From the NCBI RefSeq assembly GCF_022747945.1, contig NZ_JALDST010000001.1, positions 4,836,001 to 4,900,000 of the forward strand: a stretch of 64,000 bases of DNA, written 5' to 3'. Source of the DNA: Micromonospora sp. R77. GTDB taxonomy: Bacteria; Actinomycetota; Actinomycetes; Mycobacteriales; Micromonosporaceae. The notes beneath the pieces were generated by a model. The model saw only the letters and a program-made list of their open reading frames with translations, was not told where the DNA came from and did no database searches. The translations under genes were made by a program, and so were the position numbers. This document shows, in pieces, positions 1 to 7,534 of the stretch (its first letter is position 1; every line of letters begins with the position of its first letter).

Positions 1-1556
1 TCGAGGTATTCCTCCGCGCCGGGGCGGGCCACGTGCTCGAAGAGCTCGTAGCCGGCGTACATGCCCCAGGAGGGGGAGAGCAGCGCGGCCAGCACCGCCC
101 GGATCTTGAACATCGGCGGCCCGCCGTGCTGCAACGAAGAGTGCAGGATGTCCGGCGTGTTGGGCCAGAAGTTGGGCCGCATCCAGTCGACCGAGGCGAC
201 CAGTTCCTCGCAGTACTCCCGCATCTCGGCCGCCGTCGTGCGCCAGGTGAAATAGGTGTACGACTGAGTGAAGCCGATCTTGCCCAGCCCGTGCATGATC
301 GCCGGCCGGGTGAACGCCTCGGCGAGGAAGAGCACGTCCGGGTCGACCTTCTTCACCTCGGCGATCAGCCAGTGCCAGAAGTCGAAGGGCTTGGTGTGCG
401 GGTTGTCCACCCGGAAGATCCGGATGCCCTCGCCGACCCAGTGCAGCACCACCCGCAGCACCTCGGCCCGGATGCCCTCCGGGTCGTTGTCGAAGTTCAG
501 CGGATAGATGTCCTGGTATTTCTTCGGCGGGTTCTCCGCGTACGCGATGCTGCCGTCGGCCCGGGTGGTGAACCACTCCGGGTGCGCGGTGACCCACGGG
601 TGGTCCGGCGCGCACTGCAACGCCAGGTCCAGCGCCACCTCCAGGCCCTGCGCCTCGGCGGCGGCGACGAAGGCCCGGAAGTCCTCCGGCGTACCCAGGT
701 CGGGGTGGATGGTGTCGTGGCCGCCCTCGGCGGCGCCGATCGCCCACGGCGAGCCCACGTCGTCGGGCCCGGCGGTGAGCGAGTTGTTGCGGCCCTTGCG
801 GTTGACCCGGCCGATCGGGTGGATCGGCGGCAGGTAGAGCACGTCGAAGCCCATCGCCGCGACGCCCGGGAGGCGGTCGACCGCGGTGCGGAAGGTGCCG
901 GAGCGGGCGGGGGCGTCGGCGGTGGCCGGCACCGCGCCCTCGGAGCGGGGGAAGAACTCGTACCAGGCGGAGAAGAGCGCCCGGGGCCGGTCCACCCAGA
1001 GCCGGTGCTCGTCGCCGGTGGTGACCAGCTCGCGCACCGGGTGGTCCCAGAGCAGCGTGGCCAGGTCCAGGGCCGGGGCGACCCGGCGCGGCAGCGGCAG
1101 CTCGGTGTTGCGCAGCGCCTTCGCCGCCGCCCGCACCCGGATCCGGTCGTCGGCCGGGACCAGGTCGAGCGCCGCGTCCAGCACCCGGGCGCCCTCGGCC
1201 AGGTCGTTGGCCAGATCGGCCGGGCCCTGACCGGCGGCGATCTTCTTGGTCACCGCGTTCTGCCAGGTCAGGTACGGGTCCTGGAACGCCTCGACGGTGA
1301 ACACCCAGTCGCCGACGGCGTCCGGCGTGACGGTGGCGTGCCAGCGGTCCTGGCCGGGCTCGCCGGGGCGCATCCGGGTGAACGGGCGGGCCGCGCCGTC
1401 GGGGCCGAGCCAGACCACGTTGCAGCCGAGCGCGTCGTGCCCCTCCCGGTAGGCCCGCGCCGACACCGGCACGACCTCCCCGACCACCGCCTTGGCGGGG
1501 TAGCGACCGCAGGCGACCACGGGGGAGACGTCTTCGATCGGGAACCGTCCAGTCAC
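1..1556 (-). CDS. glgE: Alpha-1,4-glucan:maltose-1-phosphate maltosyltransferase (GlgE), 3' end beyond window
   Basis: GH13_3 enzyme that transfers maltose from alpha-maltose-1-phosphate to glucan chains in the cytoplasm. About 518 codons are present of a family length near 660-700; the C-terminus lies left of base 1. The N-terminal domain (roughly residues 1-200) is followed by the catalytic barrel, with the motif [14 protein letters not shown], then RVDNPHTKP carrying the likely nucleophile (about Asp384) and [10 protein letters not shown] carrying the acid/base Glu (about 413). The GTG start at 1556 is supported by a -10-like TAGGTT ending 6 nt upstream, so translation is probably leaderless. 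The glgM/glgC pair 6-7 kb away supplies its substrate. Function is established for the family; the identity here rests on motif recognition. Confidence 0.95.
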   Translation of the reverse strand, partial: MTGRFPIEDVSPVVACGRYPAKAVVGEVVPVSARAYREGHDALGCNVVWLGPDGAARPFTRMRPGEPGQDRWHATVTPDAVGDWVFTVEAFQDPYLTWQNAVTKKIAAGQGPADLANDLAEGARVLDAALDLVPADDRIRVRAAAKALRNTELPLPRRVAPALDLATLLWDHPVRELVTTGDEHRLWVDRPRALFSAWYEFFPRSEGAVPATADAPARSGTFRTAVDRLPGVAAMGFDVLYLPPIHPIGRVNRKGRNNSLTAGPDDVGSPWAIGAAEGGHDTIHPDLGTPEDFRAFVAAAEAQGLEVALDLALQCAPDHPWVTAHPEWFTTRADGSIAYAENPPKKYQDIYPLNFDNDPEGIRAEVLRVVLHWVGEGIRIFRVDNPHTKPFDFWHWLIAEVKKVDPDVLFLAEAFTRPAIMHGLGKIGFTQSYTYFTWRTTAAEMREYCEELVASVDWMRPNFWPNTPDILHSSLQHGGPPMFKIRAVLAALLSPSWGMYAGYELFEHVARPGAEEYL

Positions 1557-1562
1557 CCGCTC

Positions 1563-1568
1563 AACCTA
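1563..1568 (-). promoter_or_regulatory. -10 element of leaderless glgE
   Basis: TAGGTT read on the minus strand, 6 nt before the GTG of glgE. It has the same TANNNT-N6/7-start layout seen at nine other genes in this window. Confidence 0.55.
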
Positions 1569-1675
1569 CTGCGCGAGATCCCCTCGCGCTCGGCCGAGTC
1601 GCCGACGAACACCCGCGCAAGCAGCGGGTGACCAAAGATCGCACCCGGCACCCCGCCCACCCCGCCCCTGCTCAG

Positions 1676-1727
1676 GAGATCTTGGAAGATCCGGGCCCGC
1701 CGAGGGGCCCTCCGCTGCCAAGATCTC
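1676..1727 (-). terminator. Hairpin 3' of the LuxR-type gene
   Basis: Perfect 10-bp arms GAGATCTTGG / CCAAGATCTC separated by a GC-rich core containing GGGCCC twice. It lies just downstream (minus strand) of the regulator stop at 1776, so a terminator role is likely. The ATCTTGG arm also occurs in a palindrome at 46676-46729. The rest of 1557-1775 shows no gene. Confidence 0.5.
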
Positions 1728-1775
1728 TCCAACGGCCGTTCCCGGTCAGCCTCGGTCGTGCTCCTCCCCGCGCAC

Positions 1776-2747
1776 TCACACCCACCCCTGGCGGCTCGCC
1801 TGCACCCCCGCCTGAAACCGGCTCGCCGCGTTCAACCGCTCGGTCAGCGAGGTCATCATCCGCTGGACGCTGCGCAGCGAGACCGCCAGTTTGCGCGCCG
1901 CCGACTCGTCGGTGTGACCCTCGGCGAGCAGTCGGATCAGGGCCCTTTCCTGCGAGGAGAGACCGTACTCGTCGGGCGCGCCCTTCTCGCCGAAGGGCGT
2001 CGCGCCCTGCCAGACCTGCTCGAACAGGCCGACCAGCCCGGCGATCACGCCGGGGCTGCGCAGTTCCAACGCGCCGCGCTGGGAATCCAGCGGATCGATG
2101 GGGACCAGCGCCGTCTCGCGGTCGACGATCACCAGGCGCATCGGCAGCGTCGGTGTGGTGCGGGACTGACCACCCAGTCCCGCCATCCAGTTGGCGTGCG
2201 CCATGGTGGCCGGATCGTTGCGGAAGCTCTCCTGATAGACGTTGCGGATCCGCACGCCGCGTTGCAGCGCGATCTGGTTGAGCTCGCTCTCGGCCCGCAT
2301 GGTGTCAGGGTTCTGAGCGCGTCCGGTGGTGAACGACAGGCATTCCGTACGCGCCACGTGAGCGAGTTCGGTCAGGCGCTCCCGTACGGCGTCGACGCCC
2401 TGTAACAGCCGGCCCTCCCCGACCTGGTGGTGGTCGTCGTGGGCGTGGGCGATGGCGGCGATCACCGCCCTGGTCGCCTCGACCTGCCGCTGCCGGACGG
2501 CGACGTCCGCCTCCACCTTCGCCAGCAGCGCCGTCAGTCCTGCCTGGGGCCGCACCGCCCGGGCCTGGTCGCTGCCCACGTCCATCCGGATCAGTGCCAG
2601 ATCCGCCAACACGTCGAGCGCGTCGCGGACGTCCTCAGGCGAGACAGCCAGGTGCTCGGCCAGGCCGGCCACGTTCAGCTCTGGGCGCTGCAGCATCGCC
2701 CGATAGACGTTCTCGTGCTGCGTCGACAAGCCCAGAATGTCGAACAT
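1776..2747 (-). CDS. Two-domain regulator: TrmB-like winged helix plus C-terminal LuxR-type HTH
   Basis: Transcription factor of 323 aa. The N-terminus (about 4-70: LGLSTQHENVYRAML, then LAEHLAVSPEDVRDALDVL) reads as a TrmB/MarR-like winged helix. A coiled helical linker and a variable middle domain follow, and the last 60 residues (LSSQERALIRLLAEGHTDESA...SVQRMM) form a LuxR/NarL helix-turn-helix. There is no receiver domain and no phospho-acceptor. The start at 2747 is chosen because GGGAGG sits 5-6 nt upstream; an in-frame ATG at 2780 (11 residues longer) also has a weak GAGG. It is divergent from a small secreted-peptide gene at 2976, with palindromic DNA between them, so it probably controls that locus. 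The ligand is unknown. Confidence 0.85.
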   Translation of the reverse strand: MFDILGLSTQHENVYRAMLQRPELNVAGLAEHLAVSPEDVRDALDVLADLALIRMDVGSDQARAVRPQAGLTALLAKVEADVAVRQRQVEATRAVIAAIAHAHDDHHQVGEGRLLQGVDAVRERLTELAHVARTECLSFTTGRAQNPDTMRAESELNQIALQRGVRIRNVYQESFRNDPATMAHANWMAGLGGQSRTTPTLPMRLVIVDRETALVPIDPLDSQRGALELRSPGVIAGLVGLFEQVWQGATPFGEKGAPDEYGLSSQERALIRLLAEGHTDESAARKLAVSLRSVQRMMTSLTERLNAASRFQAGVQASRQGWV

Positions 2748-2822
2748 CGTTCCCTCCCCGGATGAGACCGACGCGGACATTCTGCCTCAGCGGTGACTGA
2801 TCGTGTGACCCCTGGTGACGCT

Positions 2823-2851
2823 GGCGTGATCCCGCCCGGCGGGGTCACGCC
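2823..2851. promoter_or_regulatory. Candidate operator palindrome between regulator and peptide genes
   Basis: GGCGTGATCCCGCC / GGCGGGGTCACGCC, 14-bp arms around a single C with one mismatch. The flanks (2790-2870) carry further GTGAC copies: GGTGACTG, GTGTGACC, GGTGACGC, GGTGACAT. This layout fits a binding region for the adjacent HTH regulator; the assignment is inference. Confidence 0.45.
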
Positions 2852-2975
2852 TATTCCGAACCGGTGACATCGCCGGACGCACCCGCAATGCTCTTCTCAG
2901 CGGGGCAAAAGCATCAACGAGCTCCGCCGATCGACTCGAATAATCAATGTAATCCCTCGATTGGAGTAGATCTTC

Positions 2976-3182
2976 ATGTCTGCCTGCGCAAATTCGGCTC
3001 GCCGCGTGACCGCCCTTGCCTTTATTTCGCTGACAATCGTGAGCGCGTTGTGGGCCGGCCAGCACAATGTCACGGACACCTCGGGGGGAGCCGGCCGGGA
3101 CGGTGGGCACGCGTCGCAGGTGCTCGCGGACGGGTTCGGCTGGGCTGCTCCCACGCTGGTGAGCCCGGGGGTGCAGGCGTGA
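2976..3182 (+). CDS. Small secreted peptide precursor (unknown)
   Basis: A 68-aa protein not recognised as a named family. The N-terminus has Arg-Arg at positions 9-10, then a hydrophobic stretch (VTALAFISLTIVSALWAG, about 11-28) typical of a signal peptide or anchor. The remaining ~40 residues are Gly/His rich and end in ADGFGWAAPTLVSPGVQA. GGAG lies about 10 nt before the ATG, and the upstream 40 bp are AT rich, unlike the surroundings (promoter-like). It diverges from a LuxR-type regulator and its stop codon overlaps the next start (TGATG), so it is probably co-transcribed with the 86-aa gene. A signalling or antimicrobial role is possible but only inferred from size, export signal and context. 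It could also be a non-functional ORF. Confidence 0.55.
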   Translation: MSACANSARRVTALAFISLTIVSALWAGQHNVTDTSGGAGRDGGHASQVLADGFGWAAPTLVSPGVQA

Positions 3183-3442
3183 TGGTCGCCGCCCATCTGC
3201 GCATCGCGCCGCTCGATCCGACGCGGGCGCTCCCGCCCCGGGCCCTGCGAGACCTGATCCACGCGCACGCCACACCCGCCGACCGCCTGGAGCACATTCG
3301 CATCCGGGCCGGCCCGCAGGGCTTTGACGTCATGGCATTTATCGACGGCGACGATCCGGTCTCGGCAGCCGAGATTCTCAGCAGAGTGGTGAGCCTGGCG
3401 ATCAGCCGGGAGCCACTGCTCAGCCTGTGGCGGATTCTCTAG
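3182..3442 (+). CDS. Small hypothetical protein coupled to the peptide gene
   Basis: An 86-aa cytoplasmic-looking protein with no signal peptide or membrane segment. It begins MVAAHLRIAPLDPT, contains a predicted alpha/beta core (RLEHIRIRAGPQGFDVMAF) and ends in a helix SAAEILSRVVSLAI. Its ATG overlaps the TGA of the upstream 68-aa gene (TGATG), implying translational coupling. It is followed 51 bp later by the secreted CHAP protein gene. I do not recognise the family. Its placement between an exported peptide and an exported hydrolase, behind a divergent regulator, suggests a regulatory or immunity-like accessory role, which is speculation. Confidence 0.65.
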   Translation: MVAAHLRIAPLDPTRALPPRALRDLIHAHATPADRLEHIRIRAGPQGFDVMAFIDGDDPVSAAEILSRVVSLAISREPLLSLWRIL

Positions 3443-3493
3443 CACGGCAATTCTTCGACGACATTTCCTCGCGCCAATACGAAGGAGACAGCG

Positions 3494-4921
3494 ATGAGCA
3501 AGTTCAAGACCCTGCGGCGGCTGGCCGCCGCCGCGGCGATGGCGGGACTCGTCCTCGGCATCACCGCGGCCCCGCCGGCGGCTCACGCGGCGGTCACCGG
3601 CGACGGAATCGTGACGATCGCCAAGCGGGAACTCAACGACTCGAGTCGGAACTACGAGATACCGGTCAACTGCAGCTACTACGGGGGTGCCATGTTCGGT
3701 TGGCCCTCCTGCGGCGGCAAAGCCGGCTGGGGCGGAGGCGGCTCCAGTTACGCCTGGTGCGCCGCGTTCGCCAAGTACGTGTGGCGGGAAGCCGGCGTCA
3801 CCACCGACCTGTCCCAGATCGATGGCTATGCCAGGTCGTTCAAGACCTACGGGCAGAACCATGGCACCTGGCACGCGAGGGGGAGCTACGTCCCGAAGCC
3901 GGGTGACGCGATCGTCTTCGACTGGGAGCACGACGGCGTGATCGACCACGTCGGAATCGTCCGGTACGCCCTAGGGAGCAACCTCTACACGATCGAGGGC
4001 AACACCAGCGACCGGGTCGCCGCGCACACCTACTACAACTACGCCAGCAACGCCGACATCGTGGGCTTCAGCACGGCGGCCGGCGTCACCGGCGGTAGCA
4101 CCCCGGCCGCGGCTCAGCCGTGGATCGCCGACGTCAGCGGAGACGGCTTCGGTGACCTGGTGACCACGAAGACCGACGGTTCGATGTGGCTGTTCTCCAA
4201 CAACTTCACCCGTGACGGCGGGGTGCCCTACAACGACGTGCGTCAGATCGGCAGCAGCTGGACCAACTACGTCCGCGTGATCAATGCTGACGTCACGGGC
4301 GACGGCTTCGCCGACCTGCTCGGCGTGAAGGCCGATGGCACCATGTGGCTCTTCTCCAACAACTTCAACCGTGACGGCGGCGTCGCCTACACCGATGTGC
4401 GGCAGGTCGGCTCGGGCTGGAACAACTACGCCAGCATCGTCGCCTCCGACGCCAATGGCGACGGCTTCACGGACCTGCTCGGCGTGAAGGCCGATGGCAC
4501 CATGTGGCTCTTCTCCAACAACATCGGCCGTGACGGCGGCGTCCCATACAACGACGTGCGCCAGATTGGCTCGGGCTGGAACAACTACGCCAGCATCGTC
4601 GCCTCCGACGCCAATGGCGACGGCTTCACGGACCTGCTCGGCGTGAAGGCCGATGGCACCATGTGGCTCTTCTCCAACAACTTCAACCGTGACGGCGGTA
4701 TCCCCTACACCGATGTGCGGCAGGTCGGCTCGGGCTGGAACAACTACGCCAAGATCGTCGCCTCCGACGCCAATGGCGACGGCTTCGCCGACCTGCTCGG
4801 CGTGAAGGCCGATGGCACCATGTGGCTCTTCTCCAACAACTTCAACCGTGACGGCGGCATCCCCTACACCGACGTGCGGCAGGTCGGCAGCGGCTGGAAC
4901 AACTTCAACCGAATCGTCTAG
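3494..4921 (+). CDS. Secreted CHAP/NlpC-like hydrolase with five FG-GAP/VCBS-type repeats
   Basis: A 475-aa exported protein. Residues 1-33 are a Sec signal (twin Arg then Ala/Leu core, cleavage near AHA). Residues 35-195 form a CHAP-type cysteine hydrolase domain with Cys89 (AWCAAF), His152 (DHVGIV) and Glu168/Asn170 as the likely catalytic set, so peptidoglycan amidase/endopeptidase activity is expected. Residues 212-475 are five 53-aa repeats (ADxxGDGFxDLLGVKADGTMW...), with Asp-rich calcium-loop character typical of FG-GAP/VCBS propellers that bind glycans or protein. The repeats are almost identical at DNA level. AAGGAG lies 6 nt before the ATG, and a strong hairpin follows the stop. Substrate is unproven. 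Confidence 0.85.
   Translation: MSKFKTLRRLAAAAAMAGLVLGITAAPPAAHAAVTGDGIVTIAKRELNDSSRNYEIPVNCSYYGGAMFGWPSCGGKAGWGGGGSSYAWCAAFAKYVWREAGVTTDLSQIDGYARSFKTYGQNHGTWHARGSYVPKPGDAIVFDWEHDGVIDHVGIVRYALGSNLYTIEGNTSDRVAAHTYYNYASNADIVGFSTAAGVTGGSTPAAAQPWIADVSGDGFGDLVTTKTDGSMWLFSNNFTRDGGVPYNDVRQIGSSWTNYVRVINADVTGDGFADLLGVKADGTMWLFSNNFNRDGGVAYTDVRQVGSGWNNYASIVASDANGDGFTDLLGVKADGTMWLFSNNIGRDGGVPYNDVRQIGSGWNNYASIVASDANGDGFTDLLGVKADGTMWLFSNNFNRDGGIPYTDVRQVGSGWNNYAKIVASDANGDGFADLLGVKADGTMWLFSNNFNRDGGIPYTDVRQVGSGWNNFNRIV
4127..4921 (+). repeat. Five 159-bp coding repeats in the CHAP protein gene
   Basis: Period 159 bp (53 codons). Copies two to five share long identical stretches, for example the segment encoding GVKADGTMWLFSNN, whereas copy one is more diverged. 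This pattern suggests recent tandem expansion or gene conversion. Confidence 0.85.
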
Positions 4922-4937
4922 TCACCGAACGATCGCG

Positions 4938-4965
4938 GCGCGCCCGGCCTCTCGGCCGGGCGCGC
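4938..4965 (+). terminator. Intrinsic-type hairpin after the CHAP gene
   Basis: Perfect 12-bp stem GCGCGCCCGGCC / GGCCGGGCGCGC with a TCTC loop, 17 bp past the stop codon. There is no T-run, which is common in actinobacteria. Confidence 0.75.
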
Positions 4966-5130
4966 TTCGGCGCGTCTAGTCATCTACGACCCGCGTCGGA
5001 CTCGTGCAGATCCTTGGGGCGGCCGGCCCCTGTGACGTCTCGCCCTCTGCGCTGCCGCTGGTGGGCCCGGCCGAGCCGGCTGGGGTTGCCGGCCGCGCAT
5101 AGCGTCGGCGAGGTGGCTGACGAGAGGGAG

Positions 5131-5550
5131 ATGTCCACCCGCGGCTTCGAGATCGCGATCTTCGGCGTCGTCGTACTCCTGTGCTGCGGTGTGCCGATCA
5201 GCGGCGTGTACCTCACCCGGAAGGACGCCAGAGACGAGCCCGGCATGCGCGCCGCCGGTGACGCCTATCTGGCCGCCATCGTCCGCCGCGACTACGGCAC
5301 CGCGTACGACCTGTTGTGCGAGGCGGACCGCCGCCGGGAGTCCCGGGCGACCTGGCTGGCCCGCGCTTCGGACTCCGGCCCGACTGGATTCCGGATCACC
5401 GACGTGACAGTCGAGCGCTCCAGCGATACACCGACCCTCCGCGCCGTGTTCGCCGAGGTGACCTACGCGAGCGGGCCGACCCGCAAGGTGCGCCTGCACG
5501 TCGAGCGCCAGGCCGGCGACTGGAAGGTGTGCAGCCCGGCGGTGCGGTGA
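5131..5550 (+). CDS. Membrane-anchored DUF4878-like protein
   Basis: A 139-aa protein with one N-terminal membrane segment (about residues 6-27, FEIAIFGVVVLLCCGVPISG), then an extracytoplasmic domain. AAGDAYLAAIVRRDYGTAYDLLCEADRR resembles the opening helix of NTF2/DUF4878-fold domains common in actinobacterial surface proteins, followed by beta strands ending in GDWKVCSP. ATG 5131 follows GAGAGGGAG closely; an in-frame GTG at 5113 and an ATG at 5014 are alternatives, the latter giving an implausible Arg-rich extension. It stands alone between the CHAP locus and a GntR gene. The biochemical role is unknown; the fold call is from pattern only. Confidence 0.65.
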   Translation: MSTRGFEIAIFGVVVLLCCGVPISGVYLTRKDARDEPGMRAAGDAYLAAIVRRDYGTAYDLLCEADRRRESRATWLARASDSGPTGFRITDVTVERSSDTPTLRAVFAEVTYASGPTRKVRLHVERQAGDWKVCSPAVR

Positions 5551-5667
5551 CGACGGTGGCCGGCTGGTTTCCGGGCGGCGTGATCGTCTGCACCCCACCG
5601 TGACGACACGCCGGGCCGAAGTGCCGCCACCATCAGACGATCTTGGTCACCCAGGAGGTATCCCCGG

Positions 5668-5895
5668 TCAGGCGGGCGGTTCCGGCGCCACGAACGAGCC
5701 CTTGCCCTGGTGCACCTCGATCCAGCCCCGCTCATCCAGGATCCAGAGGGCTCGTTTGATCGGGTTGTCGGACGAGTTGTACTGCCGAGCGAGTCCAGCG
5801 ATCGTCGGCAGCTTGTCCCCGGGCTTGAGCGTGCCGCTGCGGATCGACGCGATGACGTCATCGACAACCTGCTCATAGACAGGCTTGCGGGGCAT
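5668..5895 (-). CDS. Short GntR-type winged-helix regulator
   Basis: 75 aa consisting only of a GntR DNA-binding domain: VYEQVVDDVIASIRSGTLKPG (helix 1 and the GxLxPG turn), LPTIAGLARQYNSS (helix-turn-helix) and the wing ending GKGSFVAPE. No effector domain follows, so it is a minimal GntR/YtrA-like protein, of a type common beside integrative or stress loci in actinobacteria. ATG 5895 is preferred over the GTG at 5904 because GAGAGG is 8 nt upstream of it. It diverges from the small membrane-protein/XRE pair at 6067. A possible role in controlling those genes is inferred from position only. Confidence 0.85.
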   Translation of the reverse strand: MPRKPVYEQVVDDVIASIRSGTLKPGDKLPTIAGLARQYNSSDNPIKRALWILDERGWIEVHQGKGSFVAPEPPA

Positions 5896-6066
5896 AGGAA
5901 CCACCTCTCGTCAGCCTGTCCAGAGTCTCACCAACGGCGACACGGTGTGGGTTCTGACTGTGGCTACTCAGGGTCCTAAGTTGGCGGTGTGGCAGGTGCC
6001 TCTCGTCAGCAACGGAGTGCCCGCTACACCGGCCCTGACCTGCCCGTGACGCGCAGGGAGGCGGAG

Positions 6067-6285
6067 ATGCAGGAACGTCCGCACGACGGGCCGCTGCCCG
6101 CGGCGTACCCGATCGTGGGGGCCCGGCCGCCGCAGCCCGACGGCGACCGGGTGCCCGGCCCGCCCCGACCGGACCGCGCGCCGCCCACCCGGCGGCAGTA
6201 CGCCTACGGTCTCGTGGTCGCGCTGGTCGTACTCGTGCTGGTGCTGTTCGGGATCTTCGGCGTGAGCGGGACCGGCCGGCGGTGA
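6067..6285 (+). CDS. Small single-pass membrane protein
   Basis: A 72-aa protein with a Pro-rich cytoplasmic N-terminus (residues 1-45), then RRQYAYGLVVALVVLVLVLFG, one transmembrane helix near the C-terminus, ending GVSGTGRR. The start is set by GGAGGCGGAG immediately upstream. Its TGA overlaps the GTG of the following XRE-type gene (GTGA), so the two are probably one transcription unit. Function is not recognised. The tail-anchor layout could hold a partner at the membrane. Confidence 0.6.
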   Translation: MQERPHDGPLPAAYPIVGARPPQPDGDRVPGPPRPDRAPPTRRQYAYGLVVALVVLVLVLFGIFGVSGTGRR

Positions 6286-7418
6286 ACGAGCTGCCGGTGG
6301 GTCGCCGGGTGGCCCAGTGGCGGGTGCGGCGCAACCTGACCCAGCAGCAGTTCGCCGACCGCCTCGGCAAGTCCAAGAGCTGGGTGGACAAGGTCGAGCG
6401 GGGAGCCCGCCGGCTGGACCGGATGTCCAACCTGCGGGAGGTCGCCGAGGCGCTGCGGATCGACCTGGCGGTGCTGCTGGCGCAGCGGCCGGAGCGGCCG
6501 GCGCTCGCCGTGGCCGGGGTGGCCCGGGTCCGGGCCGCGCTGGCCCGCTACCACGTCGAGGCGTCGACCGGCCGCCCGATCCCGCGCAGGTGCGCGCCCG
6601 CCTCGACCATGCCGAGCAGAGCTATTGGCACGCCCGCTATCCGATGCTGCTCAACCTGCTGCCCGGCCTGCTCGACGCCGCCCGCGAGACCCGTCCCGGC
6701 CCGGTCGCCGACGCCCTGCTGGTGCCGGTGTACGGCCTCACCGCCCTGGCGCTGGTCAAGGTCGGGCAGGGGGAGTTGGCCTGGCTGGCCGCCGACCGGG
6801 GATGGCGCTCGCCCTGGCCACGGAGGACGCCCGGTCGGCCGCCGCCGCCACCGTGCCGCTGGCGCAGGCGTTGCGGGCCGTGGGCCGGCGGCGGTCCGCG
6901 ACGGAGGCGGCGCTCCTGGCCGCCCACCGCATCACGCCGCGCGGGTCGGCCGGCGTGTGGTCGCCGCGCGGCCCGCTGCTGCTCCAGGCCGCGCGCTCGC
7001 CGCCGCCGGCCGGGGTGACGACGACCGGCGGCTGCTCGACCAGGCCGCGACGTTCGCCGGGACCGTCGGTGGCGGGGGCGTCGAACTGGCCGAGGTGGAA
7101 GCGGCCCGCGTGGTCGTCGAGGTCACCGCCGGAGACGTCGGGCCCGCGACGGTACGCCACCAGCGGCTGCTGGCCGGCGACGGCTGGCGCCGGCTGCCGG
7201 TCGAACACCGGGCGGCGTACCTGCTCGACGTGGCGCGCGGCTGGGCCGAGGCCGGCGACCTGCCCCAGGCCGGGCGGGCGCTGCTGGACGCCGAGCGCAC
7301 CGCCCCCAGCGAGGTGCAGGACCGGCCGGTGGCCCGGGAGGTGCTCACCGCCGTGGCGCGTTACGGCACCGCCCCGCTCGGCCTGGACCGGCTCGCCGCC
7401 GCCCTGCACATCACCTGA
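6282..7418 (+). pseudogene. XRE-family helix-turn-helix regulator interrupted by three frameshifts
   Basis: The N-terminus (GRRVAQWRVRRNLTQQQFADRLGKS) is a clear XRE HTH. The intact relative would be a ~380-aa regulator with a TPR-like helical C-terminus, but here the sequence runs through three frames. Frame A continues to about 6572. The middle part (ARLDHAEQSYWHARYP..., LAADRG) lies in a second frame to about 6800. MALALATEDARSAAAA... lies in a third frame to about 6990. The original frame resumes at DDRRLLDQAATFAG and runs to the stop at 7418. Each change equals loss of one base (or gain of two). Either the gene is dead or the assembly has single-base errors in G/C runs. Confidence 0.8.
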
Positions 7419-7487
7419 CACCCACCAACCGCCCAGCGCCGCTCACCGCCCAACGCGCCCGCCCAGCGCCCCCGCCCGCCGGTTGGT

Positions 7488-7530
7488 GAGAAGGGAGCCC
7501 TTCTCTACCGGAGGCGTTAACAGGGGGCCC
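7488..7530. terminator. Double palindrome between convergent XRE and glgM genes
   Basis: GAGAAGGG AG CCCTTCTC (7488-7505), followed by GTTAACAGGGGGCCCCTCCTT with a GGGGCCCC core. It sits between two converging genes and could terminate both. Its low-complexity mirror structure suggests a dispersed intergenic element; copy number is unknown. Confidence 0.5.
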
Positions 7531-7534
7531 CTCC

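Noticed and set aside
33..1631. A 532-codon open frame on the plus strand across glgE
   Set aside because: High G+C keeps antisense frames open; the minus strand encodes a clear GlgE and the plus translation is Arg/Val/His-rich without motifs.
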